The notes below the pieces were generated by a model. It searched no databases. It had not been told where the DNA came from and saw only the letters and a program-made list of their open reading frames with translations. From Pseudocolwellia sp. AS88 (GTDB lineage: Bacteria > Pseudomonadota > Gammaproteobacteria > Enterobacterales > Alteromonadaceae), in NCBI RefSeq assembly GCF_030551755.1, contig NZ_JAUPEC010000009.1, forward strand, positions 91,746 through 155,745: a stretch of 64,000 bases of DNA. The letters are read 5' to 3'. Within the stretch, counting starts at the first letter, position 1. Each line of letters begins with the position of its first letter. The translations under genes were made by a program, and so were the position numbers. Positions 8,716-18,993 of the stretch are shown here, one piece after another.

Positions 8716-10194
8716 TTAGCTCTGCACTTTTTTGATAGCCGCTAACCAATGGTTATACAAATCGTTTCTTTGCTTAGGCAACATACTTGGTTCAAACTTT
8801 CGCTCACAATGCCACATACTGGCTAACTCTTCAGTAGAAGAAAACACACCAGCCTGCAAACCAGCTAAATACGCGACACCTAAAGCCGTAGTTTCGATAA
8901 TTTCAGGTCGATCAACTTCAGCACCTAAAATATTCGCTAAGAAAGATAATACCCAGTTGTTAGCAACCATACCGCCATCAACTCGTAACTTGGTTAAACG
9001 TAAACCGTCACTTTCCATGGCTTTTTGTAAGTCTTTCGTTTGATAACAAACTGACTGTAATGCTGCTGTAACTATTTCTTTAATACCTGAATCACGCGTT
9101 AAACCTAAAATTGCACCTCTAGCATTAGGATCCCAATAAGGAGCACCTAAACCAGTAAATGCAGGCACTAACACAACACCATGGTCGAAAGGCACACCTT
9201 CAACAATACCTTCAGCTTCACTCGCATTACCTATAAATTTTAAACCATCTCGAATCCATTGGATGGTAGCACCTGCCATAAAAATACTACCTTCAATAGC
9301 ATAGGTAGGTTTACCATTTAGTCGATATGCAACGGTAGTGAGTAAACGGTGTTTTGAAACAAGAGGTTTATCTCCTGTATTCAACATTAAAAAACAGCCG
9401 GTACCGTAAGTACTTTTCGCCATACCTTGTTCAAAACAAGCTTGTCCGAATAAGGCTGCTTGTTGATCCCCTGCTATACCTTGAATTGGAATGGCTTCAC
9501 CTAATATTTCAGGAGAAGAAAGTCCAAACTCACACGATGAATCCATCACTTCAGGTAATAATGAATTTGGAATATTAAACAAAGCTAATAGTTCTTCATC
9601 CCACTCTTGACTATGAATATTGAAAATCATAGTACGAGAAGCATTTGTAGCGTCAGTTCTATGTACTTCACCTGAGGTTAAATGCCATAGAAGAAAGCTG
9701 TCAACGGTACCAAAAGCTAATTCTCCTTTATCTGCCTTTTCTCTAGCGCCTTCTACGTTATCTAATATCCATTTAATTTTAGTCGCAGAAAAATAAGGGT
9801 CTAATAACAAACCCGTTTTACTATTAATCAATTCAGCGGTTTCAGGACTATTTATAGAATCACAATATTCTGCAGTTCTTCTGTCTTGCCAAACAATCGC
9901 GTTATATACCGGCTTACCTGTTTTTTTGTCCCACACTAAAGTAGTTTCGCGCTGATTAGTTATACCTATTGAGATCACTTGGCTAGCAGCGATGTTGTTC
10001 TCACTTAAAACACGCTGACAAACATCAACAACTGTGTTCCATATATCTTCAGGTTTATGTTCAACCCAACCATTTTTCGGAAAGTGTTGTTCAAACTCTG
10101 CTTGTGCAACTGCAAAAACTTGACCTTTTGTAGTGAATAAAATGGCTCTAGAACTTGTTGTCCCTTGATCTATCGATAAAATATATTTAGACAT
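8716..10194 (-). CDS. glpK: Glycerol kinase
   Basis: 492 residues, close to the family length of about 500. It phosphorylates glycerol with ATP to sn-glycerol 3-phosphate. The N-terminus [14 protein letters not shown] is the FGGY-kinase phosphate-binding loop. [43 protein letters not shown] and [12 protein letters not shown] are family signatures. It is divergent from glpR, with a GlpR-like operator just upstream of its start, and its product feeds GlpD encoded 1.3 kb away. No glpF-like glycerol channel gene lies beside it, unlike many enterobacterial glp operons. Confidence 0.97.
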   Translation of the reverse strand: MSKYILSIDQGTTSSRAILFTTKGQVFAVAQAEFEQHFPKNGWVEHKPEDIWNTVVDVCQRVLSENNIAASQVISIGITNQRETTLVWDKKTGKPVYNAIVWQDRRTAEYCDSINSPETAELINSKTGLLLDPYFSATKIKWILDNVEGAREKADKGELAFGTVDSFLLWHLTSGEVHRTDATNASRTMIFNIHSQEWDEELLALFNIPNSLLPEVMDSSCEFGLSSPEILGEAIPIQGIAGDQQAALFGQACFEQGMAKSTYGTGCFLMLNTGDKPLVSKHRLLTTVAYRLNGKPTYAIEGSIFMAGATIQWIRDGLKFIGNASEAEGIVEGVPFDHGVVLVPAFTGLGAPYWDPNARGAILGLTRDSGIKEIVTAALQSVCYQTKDLQKAMESDGLRLTKLRVDGGMVANNWVLSFLANILGAEVDRPEIIETTALGVAYLAGLQAGVFSSTEELASMWHCERKFEPSMLPKQRNDLYNHWLAAIKKVQS

Positions 10195-10226
10195 TGTGAT
10201 AACTTTTATTGAGTAAATAGGTTATA

Positions 10227-10246
10227 TTTATTCGATAATGCACATA
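10227..10246 (-). promoter_or_regulatory. GlpR-like operator upstream of glpK
   Basis: This 20-mer matches the E. coli GlpR operator (TATGTTCGATAACGAACATA) at 16 of 20 positions, including the TTCGATAA core. It lies 33 bp before the glpK start. A further half-site, CGAACAT, lies at 10281-10287. Confidence 0.6.
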
Positions 10247-10483
10247 AAAAATCGCTAAAGCAATAATTAATTTTCTATATCGAACATTTATAAAGATTTA
10301 CCAATTGTGAACAAAAATACTTATATGTGATAATTATTGTTAGATAAATACGCTTAGCCACCTGCTTATGAATATGATTATTTAAGTGATTAAGCGTGTA
10401 ATTAACTTATACATTAACTAATAAATATACAGATTATTTATAGATAAATAGTCGATTAAAAAGACCAAATTAAGGCTATCAAA

Positions 10484-11242
10484 ATGAGTTTAAATCAACG
10501 CCAAACTGAGTTGGTAGAATTTGTACATAATAATGGGTTTGTGAATATTGATACCCTAGTTCAACATTTTGACGTTACACCGCAAACCATCAGAAGAGAT
10601 TTAAATAAACTTGCTGAAAATGGCAATATTATTAGACATCATGGTGGCGCGGAAGCAGCATCAAGTAGTGCAAATACATCTTATCAATCACGTAAAATAA
10701 TGAACTTAGATGCTAAAGAAAAAATAGCAAAACAAGTTGCGAGTATGATACCCAATGGCGCATCAGTTTTTATTAACATTGGTACAACAACAGAGACTAT
10801 TGCTAAAGCTCTGCTTAATCACTCCAACTTAAATATAGTAACGAATAACATTCATGTAGCGACCATTCTATCGGCTAAAGAAGACTTTACTGTGATTATT
10901 GCTGCTGGAGAAGTACGCCATAAAGATGGTGGTATTATTGGTGAAGCCACATGTGATTTCATCAGTCAGTTTCATATGGATTTCGGCATTATCGGGATTA
11001 GTGGTATCAGTAATGATGGTTCTTTACTCGACTTTGATTTTAGAGAAGTTAAAGTTGCACAAGCTATAATACAAAATTCAACGACCGTTATATTAGCGAC
11101 GGATCATTCAAAGTTTGGTCGAAACGCTATGGTCAAACAAGGTAATATTTCACAAATAGATCACTTCTTTACCGATGAAGTACCGCCGGGTGATTTGAAT
11201 GAGATTTTAGAAACTAATAATGTTCAAACTTATGTTGTTTAA
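10484..11242 (+). CDS. glpR: DeoR-family glycerol-3-phosphate regulon repressor
   Basis: 252 residues. The DeoR-type N-terminal winged helix-turn-helix is at 1-60 (RQTELVEFVHNNGFVNIDTLVQHFDVTPQTIRRDLNKL; then GNIIRHHGGA). The sugar-phosphate isomerase-like effector domain follows (FINIGTTTETIAKAL, GIIGISGISNDGSLLDFDFREV). In E. coli GlpR represses glycerol genes and is released by glycerol 3-phosphate. Placement between glpK and glpD, together with GlpR-like sites before both, supports this identity over other DeoR regulators. Confidence 0.92.
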   Translation: MSLNQRQTELVEFVHNNGFVNIDTLVQHFDVTPQTIRRDLNKLAENGNIIRHHGGAEAASSSANTSYQSRKIMNLDAKEKIAKQVASMIPNGASVFINIGTTTETIAKALLNHSNLNIVTNNIHVATILSAKEDFTVIIAAGEVRHKDGGIIGEATCDFISQFHMDFGIIGISGISNDGSLLDFDFREVKVAQAIIQNSTTVILATDHSKFGRNAMVKQGNISQIDHFFTDEVPPGDLNEILETNNVQTYVV

Positions 11243-11339
11243 TTAAACCCAGTAAGAGCACAGCTATTCTTTATAATTAATGCAGTTGTTCTGCATTTTT
11301 TATGTCTAAATATTATTTATTTTCTTTATTACTTGCATT

Positions 11340-11356
11340 CGAACACAAACGAACAT
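11340..11356 (+). promoter_or_regulatory. GlpR-like half-site pair upstream of glpD
   Basis: Two CGAACA half-sites start at 11340 and 11350, one helical turn apart, about 100 bp before glpD. They match the CGAACA arm of the GlpR operator but form a direct rather than inverted pair. Confidence 0.45.
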
Positions 11357-11451
11357 TAAAATACTCACTAACGAAAATCATTAAGTGCCATTAAGTGATA
11401 GTTTGATGATTTAATTATTAAGTAACACATTTAAATAAGTGAGTGAACAAA

Positions 11452-12954
11452 ATGGATAATACCTTTGATATCGTTGTTATAGGCGGTGGTATAAACGGTA
11501 CAGGTGTAGCCGCTGATGCAGCAGGTAGAGGTTTGAATGTTCTATTATGTGAACAAGACGATTTAGCATCTGCAACATCATCAAATAGCAGCAAACTTAT
11601 TCATGGCGGTTTACGTTACTTAGAGCATTACGAGTTCCGTTTAGTTAGAGAAGCTTTAGCCGAGCGCGAAACACTGATTAAGAATGCTCCTCATATTATA
11701 AAGCCTTTAGCTTTTCGTTTACCTCATCAAAGACATTTAAGACCTTCATGGATGATCCGTATCGGTTTGTTCATGTACGACAATTTAGCTAAGCGCGTTA
11801 CCTTACCTTCTTCTAAAGGCATAAAGTTTTTAGAAGATAGTGCTTTAGTACCTTCAATTAAAAAGGGCTTTGAATATTCAGATGGTTGGGTAGACGATGC
11901 TCGATTAGTTGTTCTTAATGCGATCTCAGCAAAAGAAAACGGCGCAGCTATTTTAACGCGCACTCAATGTATTAAAGCATACAGAGAGAATGACCTTTGG
12001 GTTGTTGTACTCAAAGATGTTTTAACTGGTAAAGAAAAAACAGTTAAAAGCAAAGCTATCGTAAATGCTTCAGGTCCTTGGGTAGCTAAACTATTTAGTG
12101 ACGCTCTAACGATTAAATCGCCTCAGAAAGTTCGATTAGTAAAAGGCAGTCATATTGTTGTTCCTCGTATACATGATGAAGAGCAAGCTTACATGCTACA
12201 AAATGCTGATCAGCGTATTGTATTTGTTATACCGTTTGAAGATGAATTTTCTCTTATCGGTACAACCGACGTTGAATATGACGAAAATCCAAGAGACGTT
12301 AAAATTTCTGACGATGAAATTAACTACTTAATCAATATCACCAATGAGTACTTTAAGAAGAAAATCTCACGATCTGACATTGTCACTACTTATTCAGGTG
12401 TAAGACCTTTACTAGATGACGAATCTGACTCTGCCCAAGCCGTTACTCGTGATTACACATTAGAGTTAAGTGATGAAGATGATAAAGCGCCTATTTTATC
12501 TATTTTTGGTGGAAAAATTACCACATACAGAAAACTATCTGAAGCCGCTGTAAATAAAGTAGCCCCCTATTTTAGAAATATTGGCGATAAGTGGACAGCA
12601 TTAAAAGCATTACCCGGCGGAAACTTTAAAGATAAAACAGATTTACAAGCTGAAATTGAAAATAAATATCCGTGGTTATCGTCGAGTTTAATTACTCGTT
12701 ATGTTAGAAGTTATGGCACCTATACCTATTTATTTTTGAAAGAAGCCAAAAATATAGAATCTTTGGGGCAGTGTTTTGGTAAAGATTTATACGAGATTGA
12801 AGTAAACTATTTAATTGAAAGTGAATGGGCTTTAACGTTAGAAGACATTATTTGGCGACGTAGTAAACGAGGCTTATATTTAACAGAAGCAGAGAAAAAC
12901 AAACTACAGCACTTTATAGATAATCACCCTTTGATTATTAAACGTTTATCTTAA
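11452..12954 (+). CDS. glpD: Aerobic glycerol-3-phosphate dehydrogenase
   Basis: About 500 residues, the family size. This membrane-associated flavoenzyme oxidises glycerol 3-phosphate to dihydroxyacetone phosphate and passes electrons to quinone. The FAD-binding motif is VVIGGGINGTGVAADAAGRG. It is followed by SSNSSKLIHGGLRYLEHYEFRLVREALAERE, nearly identical to E. coli GlpD. A GTG at 11443 is possible, but ATG 11452 aligns with the family start and has AAGTGAG about 9 nt upstream. Together with glpK it forms the glycerol catabolic route to the triose-phosphate pool. Confidence 0.97.
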   Translation: MDNTFDIVVIGGGINGTGVAADAAGRGLNVLLCEQDDLASATSSNSSKLIHGGLRYLEHYEFRLVREALAERETLIKNAPHIIKPLAFRLPHQRHLRPSWMIRIGLFMYDNLAKRVTLPSSKGIKFLEDSALVPSIKKGFEYSDGWVDDARLVVLNAISAKENGAAILTRTQCIKAYRENDLWVVVLKDVLTGKEKTVKSKAIVNASGPWVAKLFSDALTIKSPQKVRLVKGSHIVVPRIHDEEQAYMLQNADQRIVFVIPFEDEFSLIGTTDVEYDENPRDVKISDDEINYLINITNEYFKKKISRSDIVTTYSGVRPLLDDESDSAQAVTRDYTLELSDEDDKAPILSIFGGKITTYRKLSEAAVNKVAPYFRNIGDKWTALKALPGGNFKDKTDLQAEIENKYPWLSSSLITRYVRSYGTYTYLFLKEAKNIESLGQCFGKDLYEIEVNYLIESEWALTLEDIIWRRSKRGLYLTEAEKNKLQHFIDNHPLIIKRLS

Positions 12955-13442
12955 TCGAGATACTTATCAAAGATGACAGTTAAATATATGCAGAGAAGAA
13001 ACTCGCCTGATGCTTTTCTCTCTGCTTTAGTATTAAAGCTAATATAATAGGTAAATATTCTTAAACTAATCACCTAATAAAACTTAACATCATAAAAACA
13101 ACAACTTGATAGATACGCGTTACCAAATAAAGGCGTTTTATTTATATCAAGTCATCTGTTTTTGTTTAACTATCACTTCATGGTGTTTCAGGATAGGTAC
13201 TTGTTAAACGTTTTAACGAGTAAGAATTATCAATAAATCTGTAACCCTTCCGAAGAGCTAAATTTAAAAAAAATGATACAAGAACCACATTTATCAACTA
13301 AAAGCTAAAGCTATTTCTTTATGATATAAATATGAATTCACCGTGCAATATTTCTTTTTAAACGCTATTATCGTTAAAATAATAAAAACACTACAAAAGG
13401 TACTTTTTAGATTGAACTCTAAAGTATTAGGTTTCCTTTTTC
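12955..13442. other. Intergenic region after glpD
   Basis: A GCAGAGA/TCTCTGC hairpin terminator is at 12990-13028. The remainder is AT-rich. I see no ORF, RNA gene or clear promoter box in it. Confidence 0.5.
12990..13028 (+). terminator. Terminator after glpD
   Basis: GCAGAGA pairs with TCTCTGC; an inner AAA/TTT pairing extends the stem and a short T run follows. Confidence 0.6.
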
Positions 13443-16007
13443 ATGCAAGTTATCTCTTTTCTAGAACAGGCCAATAAAACAATAAAGGTTGGCTTTCTAT
13501 TTTTCTTCATTGCTTCGATAAGTCTTGTTTTATGGTTAGTTGCCAAAAATCTATGGGGCTTAGGCGATTACCCAAGTATTGTTTCAACACAAACGCCTAT
13601 TGAATATGAATATTTACTCACAGCAGAACAACAGCCTGATTTAGAACCACCAATTTCGAGCATGCATTTGTTTGTTAACAAAGAGCGCCTAGATTCAAAT
13701 AAAATAAGTGACAACTTTTACTGGGTTAAGTTAACTATAACGAATAAAACCGACAATAAGCTAAACAGAATTTTACATATTGATGCTCTTTCAGAAAATA
13801 TACATTCGCATTACAAAGTCACTAAACAAAAAGCCCCTATAGAAAAAATAACATTAGAAAATTCAATTTTTCAGCACATGTTTCCACATTTTTCTTTTAA
13901 CTTACCCGCACATGATTCTCTTTCCTTTTTTATTCAACTTAAAACAAATACTAACCGTGTTGCTCCTGTAAAAATATATGACTACGCATACTTTGACCGA
14001 TATATTCATACTTCTATCGCCCTATTTGGTGCCTTTATAGGTATAGTTTTACTGATTTCTAAAAACAATATTGCTTTATATATATCTCTCAAAGATAGAG
14101 TGAATTTTACCTATGCAGCTTACTTAATTTGCACCTTCTTAGTGTTTTCAACGAGTAGTGGTTTTGGTTATTTATTGTTTTCAAATGACTTTCAATTATG
14201 GCTAAATCAGCAGAGTTTATATTTTCAATATGCTCTTAATATTTATTTGATCATTTTTTCTTTGTATTTCTTACAAGATAGAATAATGACAAATAAGGTA
14301 TTTAAAATAAGGTTTTATACCCTTATCGCAACTTTTATCGTATTAGTTTTAGCTGCGCAGTTTGTCTTCTCTAGCCACTTAACTATTTTCCTATGGTTAC
14401 AACCTATACTTTGGCTATTCGGGATATTAGTTGTTTTTAGAAACATTAATAAGAAATTTGTTTGGGCGAAGTTTTATTATATTTCATGGCTTCCTTATTT
14501 AGCGGGTTCCGTCACTCAATATTTAATTTCAGTTGGCTATGTGGAGTATTCATTTGTTGCTAAAAATGCTTTTATTCTCGGTGTTATTACACAAATAGGT
14601 TTTATCGCTTTAGCATTAACAGAAAGAATGAGGAAGAATGAACAAGACAAGTTACATCACCTCAGTCATCATATTAAGTCTGGTTTACCACGACAGTTAA
14701 ATTTAACAAATACCATAAAGAGACTTAGTGATAATAATGAAAAATTTAGTGTGATTGTTATCCAACCTGAGCATATTCAAAACATGCAACATTATGTTGA
14801 TGACATAACTTTATTTGCTTTATTTAAGCGATTTAACCAGAGCTTAAGCTTATATTTTAATAATAACAAAGCCATTAGCCCAATTACCTTTGATAATGAA
14901 AAGCTTAGTTATATTCAAGGAAAGTGTATTGGTTTTATTGTAAACCTAGATGAGCTTAAAGTATCAACTGAAGTTTTTATTCAATCGATACAAAACATTC
15001 TGTGTAAAGCCTATACGATAAAAGATCTGAATTTATCATTAACCGGTGTCATTGGTATTGCTCATTACCCAGAACATGGAACAACAAGCAAACAATTAAT
15101 TAAACATGCAATTTTAGCGATCAGAGAAGCCCAAAACACGCCTGAGAAATGGGCAACTTATGAAACGCATACTCGAGATAATTCAACTTTCTTACTTGAA
15201 CTTGCTTCTGATATTCAACATGCTTTACGTAATAATGAATTACAGATATATCATCAACCACAAGTCGATCTAAAAACCAGTAAAGTCTGTGGTAGTGAAT
15301 GTTTGATCCGTTGGAATCACCCAACTAAAGGCTATATTTCTCCATCAATATTTATTCCGGTAGCGGAAGATATGGGTTTGATTAATAAGATCACTTTATG
15401 GGTTTTAGAACAGTCTCTAGCTCAACATACATTAATTATGGAAGACTACCGAAGTCATATGGTGTCTATTAATATTAGTGGCATCAATTTAACATCTAAA
15501 GGCTTTTATCAAGAAATGTTAGATATAGTGGACAAATTCAACGTTCCTACAGAAAAAATTATTTTTGAAATAACTGAATCCGCTAACATTGCCAAAAATG
15601 AACATGCTGTACAAGTGATAGATAAATTTACAGCTTTAGGGATAAAAGTAAGTATTGATGACTTTGGTACAGGTTATTCATCATTAGCCAATTTAGATAA
15701 ACTGCCCTTTCAGGAATTAAAGATAGATCAGCAATTTGTTGAAAATATTCATAATGATGAAAAACGCCGTGTAATAGCAGAAACTACCGTAAAAATGGCA
15801 AAAGGTGTTGGCTTAGAAGTTGTTGCTGAGGGACTAACCACGTTACAAGATGAAACGACATTATCAGCTTTTGGTTGTGATATAGGCCAAGGATATTACT
15901 ACTCTGAAGCTTTGCCTATTCGAACATATTTAGAATGGTTATCGGCCCAAGTAAATGGCAAAACACCCGATGATTTTCATGGTGAGTTCATTCCAAAATC
16001 AACATAA
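13443..16007 (+). CDS. Membrane c-di-GMP phosphodiesterase: extracytoplasmic sensor, 7TM, degenerate GGDEF, EAL
   Basis: 854 residues. The N-terminal anchor (~15-36) is followed by an extracytoplasmic region (~45-185) resembling the 7TMR-DISM sensor arrangement. About seven membrane helices follow (~190-395). The GGDEF fold at ~425-580 has lost its signature: the position reads QGKCIGF, so no cyclase activity is expected. The EAL domain (~595-840) looks catalytically complete: ECL with Glu619 replacing EAL, NISG, EITES, IDDFGTGYSSL, LKIDQQFV and VAEGL carry the metal-binding and general-base residues. Hydrolysis of c-di-GMP to pGpG is therefore likely, perhaps tuned by GTP bound to the dead GGDEF domain. 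The gene is single, with about 490 bp of noncoding DNA upstream. Confidence 0.88.
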   Translation: MQVISFLEQANKTIKVGFLFFFIASISLVLWLVAKNLWGLGDYPSIVSTQTPIEYEYLLTAEQQPDLEPPISSMHLFVNKERLDSNKISDNFYWVKLTITNKTDNKLNRILHIDALSENIHSHYKVTKQKAPIEKITLENSIFQHMFPHFSFNLPAHDSLSFFIQLKTNTNRVAPVKIYDYAYFDRYIHTSIALFGAFIGIVLLISKNNIALYISLKDRVNFTYAAYLICTFLVFSTSSGFGYLLFSNDFQLWLNQQSLYFQYALNIYLIIFSLYFLQDRIMTNKVFKIRFYTLIATFIVLVLAAQFVFSSHLTIFLWLQPILWLFGILVVFRNINKKFVWAKFYYISWLPYLAGSVTQYLISVGYVEYSFVAKNAFILGVITQIGFIALALTERMRKNEQDKLHHLSHHIKSGLPRQLNLTNTIKRLSDNNEKFSVIVIQPEHIQNMQHYVDDITLFALFKRFNQSLSLYFNNNKAISPITFDNEKLSYIQGKCIGFIVNLDELKVSTEVFIQSIQNILCKAYTIKDLNLSLTGVIGIAHYPEHGTTSKQLIKHAILAIREAQNTPEKWATYETHTRDNSTFLLELASDIQHALRNNELQIYHQPQVDLKTSKVCGSECLIRWNHPTKGYISPSIFIPVAEDMGLINKITLWVLEQSLAQHTLIMEDYRSHMVSINISGINLTSKGFYQEMLDIVDKFNVPTEKIIFEITESANIAKNEHAVQVIDKFTALGIKVSIDDFGTGYSSLANLDKLPFQELKIDQQFVENIHNDEKRRVIAETTVKMAKGVGLEVVAEGLTTLQDETTLSAFGCDIGQGYYYSEALPIRTYLEWLSAQVNGKTPDDFHGEFIPKST

Positions 16008-16356
16008 TATCAAGAGCGAGATGAAAGGCTTAGTACCCACCAAATTTATAGTAATTGTTTACTCTGTAACTTAATTTGAGGTCTTTCAACTCTATACTTG
16101 AACTGATAATCATCACTTAAGCTCGGTTGGTTTTATTACTCAACCTAATCTAATATTTAACGTTGTAAGATAATAATCTTTTATAAATAAAATTCTGTCT
16201 TCATCATCTTTCTAATCTCAGCAAAGCTTTAAATCTCCTACTTACTTTATGTAAAAGTGCTGTACTACATTTTCTATATTATTAACTGAACAATAATTAC
16301 AATTTAAACAAAAAAAGCCTGCTTTCGCAGGCTTAGTTAAGATGAAAGATCAACCA
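16008..16356. other. Intergenic region between EAL gene and TonB receptor
   Basis: These are convergent genes. The only recognisable element is the hairpin terminator at 16309-16334 serving the receptor gene; otherwise it is AT-rich with no supported feature. Confidence 0.5.
16309..16334 (-). terminator. Rho-independent terminator of the TonB receptor gene
   Basis: On the minus strand AGCCTGC-GAAA-GCAGGCT is followed by seven T residues, a compact and strong intrinsic terminator. Confidence 0.9.
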
Positions 16357-18744
16357 TTAAAAATTCGATCTGAATTGAACACCAAAGTATCTATCAGCAT
16401 CACGTGGTACTTGATACCTGAAACCATCGCCACTGTAACTCGTGAAGAACTGCTCATCTGTCAGATTTTTACCTATTAATGTGAAACGGTACTTATCGTC
16501 GTTAAACGAGAAAGCAACACTTGCATTTAATAAGGCGTAATCTGGTAGTTGAACTTCTGGACCAAACTCACCTATATTACTAGGTAAAGTAGCAACCTGC
16601 TCATCAGTATAAACATATGATGCATTCCAAATAATGTTCATACCTTCAAGCTCAGTTACATATTCAGTTGCAAGAGAGTATTTTAAATCAGGTGAAAATG
16701 GAACATCTAAGCCAGAACGATCTGTACAGCTTTCACCAACAGGACAGAAAAACTCGTCAATTTCAGCGTCAACTTTAGCTAAACCACCAGAAATAGTTAA
16801 GTTATCTGATGCTTGCCAAACAAAGTCAGCCTCAATACCTTGAGTCGAAACATTACCGGCGTTTGTTAAACGTGTAAGTGTTACGCCACTTGAATTATCA
16901 AAGTTATTCGCCTGGAAACCTTCGATTTCAGTCTTAAAGATAGCAGCATTAAATACAAAATTACTTGATGCATACTTATAACCAATTTCATAAGCATCAT
17001 TCGTTTCTTCTGCAATTGGAGCAGTATCTGATTCAGCCATGTTATAGAACACATTAAAACCAGGACCTTTATAACCTTGCGACCAAGTAGTATAAACCAT
17101 ACTCTCATCATTAATATCGTATTGAGCACCTAACTTGAATGAAGTATTAGTGTTATCTGTGCCACCAGCGAAATCTGTGTTTTCTGTGGCAGGTCTAACA
17201 CCAACACCACGACGACCGTATTGATCATTACTTATTCTAGTGTGAGTAAAATCGATCTCGTCATTTGTATAACGCGCACCAAATAATAATCTAAAATCAT
17301 CAGACACGTGATATTTACCATCCCCAAATAATGCCCAGTTCACAAATTCTGTTCGCATGTAAGCTGTAGCACTAACAATGTCATTAGCATTACAAGTAAT
17401 ACCTTCAGCCGAGATAAAATCCGAAACTTCAGTATCTGTTGGAGCATCAACACCTTGTGTTGTCATCAAGTAATTTGAAATTGCATCATTTAATTGACCA
17501 CCATTATTCTGGCAACTTGCATCACGTGTAAAATTTCGCTCGGAATCCATTTTCCAAAAGAATGCACCTGCTTGCCAATCTACAGCCTCACCTAACGGTG
17601 ATGCTATACGTACTTCTTGTGAAAATTGACGCCAAGTTTGTGGTCCAACATCATGAAGTTGAAATGGAGGGGTATTGTCGAAAGTAACTAAGTCTGTTGA
17701 GTCACCAGCAATAGAAGTAAAATCACCTTCACGATATTCAGTGTTTTCCCATTCTCTGTAGGCTGTAATTGAAGTTAACGTATAATCCCCTAACTCTTTA
17801 TCAATTTGAACTGAAAATGCTGTGGTATTATCAATAGTACGAGATTCAAAATCATGGTCAACTAAACGTTGGTCTAGGTCAAAGTCAGCAACACCATCAA
17901 CTATACCATTGCTATTAGGCGCTGCTTTTGAATCGGGATTACGTCCGCTTGGTAATCCTTCCACATCAGCACAACAATCATCATTTGATTCAGCACTCTC
18001 AAAGATAAATAAGGCTTTTGTATCAGACGAGACTTCTAGATCAAGCATCGCTCTAAAACCCTGTTTATCGTAACCGTTTACATTTTCGTTATTATATACG
18101 TTGTATAAGTTACCGTCGTAGCCTGATTTAGTAACAACAATGCTCGCGGCTGCACTGTCATTAATTTCGCCTTGAAGTTTACCTTTGATTTTATATTCGT
18201 TGCCTTGGAATAAGGTTGCTTCAACCATCCCCTCTGTTGCACCAGAAGGTCGTTTAGTTGTAATATTTACAACACCTGCTGAAGCATTTTTACCAAATAA
18301 AGTTCCTTGTGGTCCTCTCAGTACTTCGATACGTTCTAAATCATATAAATCAGTAAATGCCTGACCTGAACGCCCTAATACAACACCATCTACAACAGTT
18401 GAAACACTAGGTTCTGCGGCAACACTGAATGATATAGTACCAATACCACGAATTGTAATTGCAGAATTACGACTTGTTGTACCTTTCTTAAAACTTACTG
18501 ATGGCACTAAATTTTGAAGGCCCTCGAAGCTGCTTGAAAAAGATGAGTCTATTTGATCACTACTTAAAACAGAAACGGCTACTGGAATTTCTGAAACACG
18601 TTCAACACGCTTTTGTGATGTAACGGTAATTGTTTCTAAACCTTCATTTTTTTTACTTTCTTCTGCTAATGTTGGCATAGCGATACTTGTGATAGCTAAT
18701 GCTGAAACAATCGCTAATGAAAGCTTGTTTTTTTTGTTGTTCAT
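16357..18744 (-). CDS. TonB-dependent outer-membrane receptor
   Basis: 795 residues. A signal peptide of about 27 residues (KLSLAIVSALAITSIAMPTLA) precedes a TonB-box-like LETITVTSQKR. The plug domain follows (SEIPVAVSVLSSDQI, ITIRGIGTISF, LERIEVLRGPQGTLFGKNASAGVVNITTKRP). A long beta-barrel ends in YFGVQFRSNF with the terminal Phe. This type imports substrates too large or scarce for porins, energised by TonB/ExbBD. Its place in a GntR regulon with a glycosidase and symporter suggests a glycoside ligand rather than a siderophore. GGGGA-like Shine-Dalgarno bases precede the ATG. An operator palindrome lies 162 bp upstream of the start, implying a ~150-nt leader or a second promoter. Confidence 0.92.
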   Translation of the reverse strand: MNNKKNKLSLAIVSALAITSIAMPTLAEESKKNEGLETITVTSQKRVERVSEIPVAVSVLSSDQIDSSFSSSFEGLQNLVPSVSFKKGTTSRNSAITIRGIGTISFSVAAEPSVSTVVDGVVLGRSGQAFTDLYDLERIEVLRGPQGTLFGKNASAGVVNITTKRPSGATEGMVEATLFQGNEYKIKGKLQGEINDSAAASIVVTKSGYDGNLYNVYNNENVNGYDKQGFRAMLDLEVSSDTKALFIFESAESNDDCCADVEGLPSGRNPDSKAAPNSNGIVDGVADFDLDQRLVDHDFESRTIDNTTAFSVQIDKELGDYTLTSITAYREWENTEYREGDFTSIAGDSTDLVTFDNTPPFQLHDVGPQTWRQFSQEVRIASPLGEAVDWQAGAFFWKMDSERNFTRDASCQNNGGQLNDAISNYLMTTQGVDAPTDTEVSDFISAEGITCNANDIVSATAYMRTEFVNWALFGDGKYHVSDDFRLLFGARYTNDEIDFTHTRISNDQYGRRGVGVRPATENTDFAGGTDNTNTSFKLGAQYDINDESMVYTTWSQGYKGPGFNVFYNMAESDTAPIAEETNDAYEIGYKYASSNFVFNAAIFKTEIEGFQANNFDNSSGVTLTRLTNAGNVSTQGIEADFVWQASDNLTISGGLAKVDAEIDEFFCPVGESCTDRSGLDVPFSPDLKYSLATEYVTELEGMNIIWNASYVYTDEQVATLPSNIGEFGPEVQLPDYALLNASVAFSFNDDKYRFTLIGKNLTDEQFFTSYSGDGFRYQVPRDADRYFGVQFRSNF

Positions 18745-18905
18745 ATAGTTCCCCGATTTACTTGTTGTTATAGATTGTTATATTTATTTGGTTATTCATG
18801 CTCTTTTGAGCATTTGTATTATTATTTTCTAGTGATTGAATTTTGGTTAAATCATCAACACTGTAATTTTAGATTACACGCTTATAATAGATAAAACAAC
18901 TAATA

Positions 18906-18917
18906 TCTTATATAAGA
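18906..18917. promoter_or_regulatory. GntR operator palindrome before the TonB receptor
   Basis: The perfect 12-bp palindrome TCTTATATAAGA (with flanks, ATCTTATATAAGAC) is identical to the sites before the GH31 gene and the reductase operon. No other function explains its repetition. Confidence 0.75.
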
Positions 18918-18993
18918 CTAAACACATAAAATATGTATATATATCAAGAGCTAGAAGTAAAATAACTAGCTAACTCTTATAAGATCCTATCAT

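Noticed and set aside
8732..9043. Open frames on the plus strand inside glpK and similar antisense frames in other genes
   Set aside because: They are shadows of conserved genes, lack ribosome sites and resemble no protein family.
16881..17129. Small open frame antisense-frame within the TonB receptor gene
   Set aside because: Overlaps the receptor in another frame with low-complexity Met/Leu-rich translation; not a gene.
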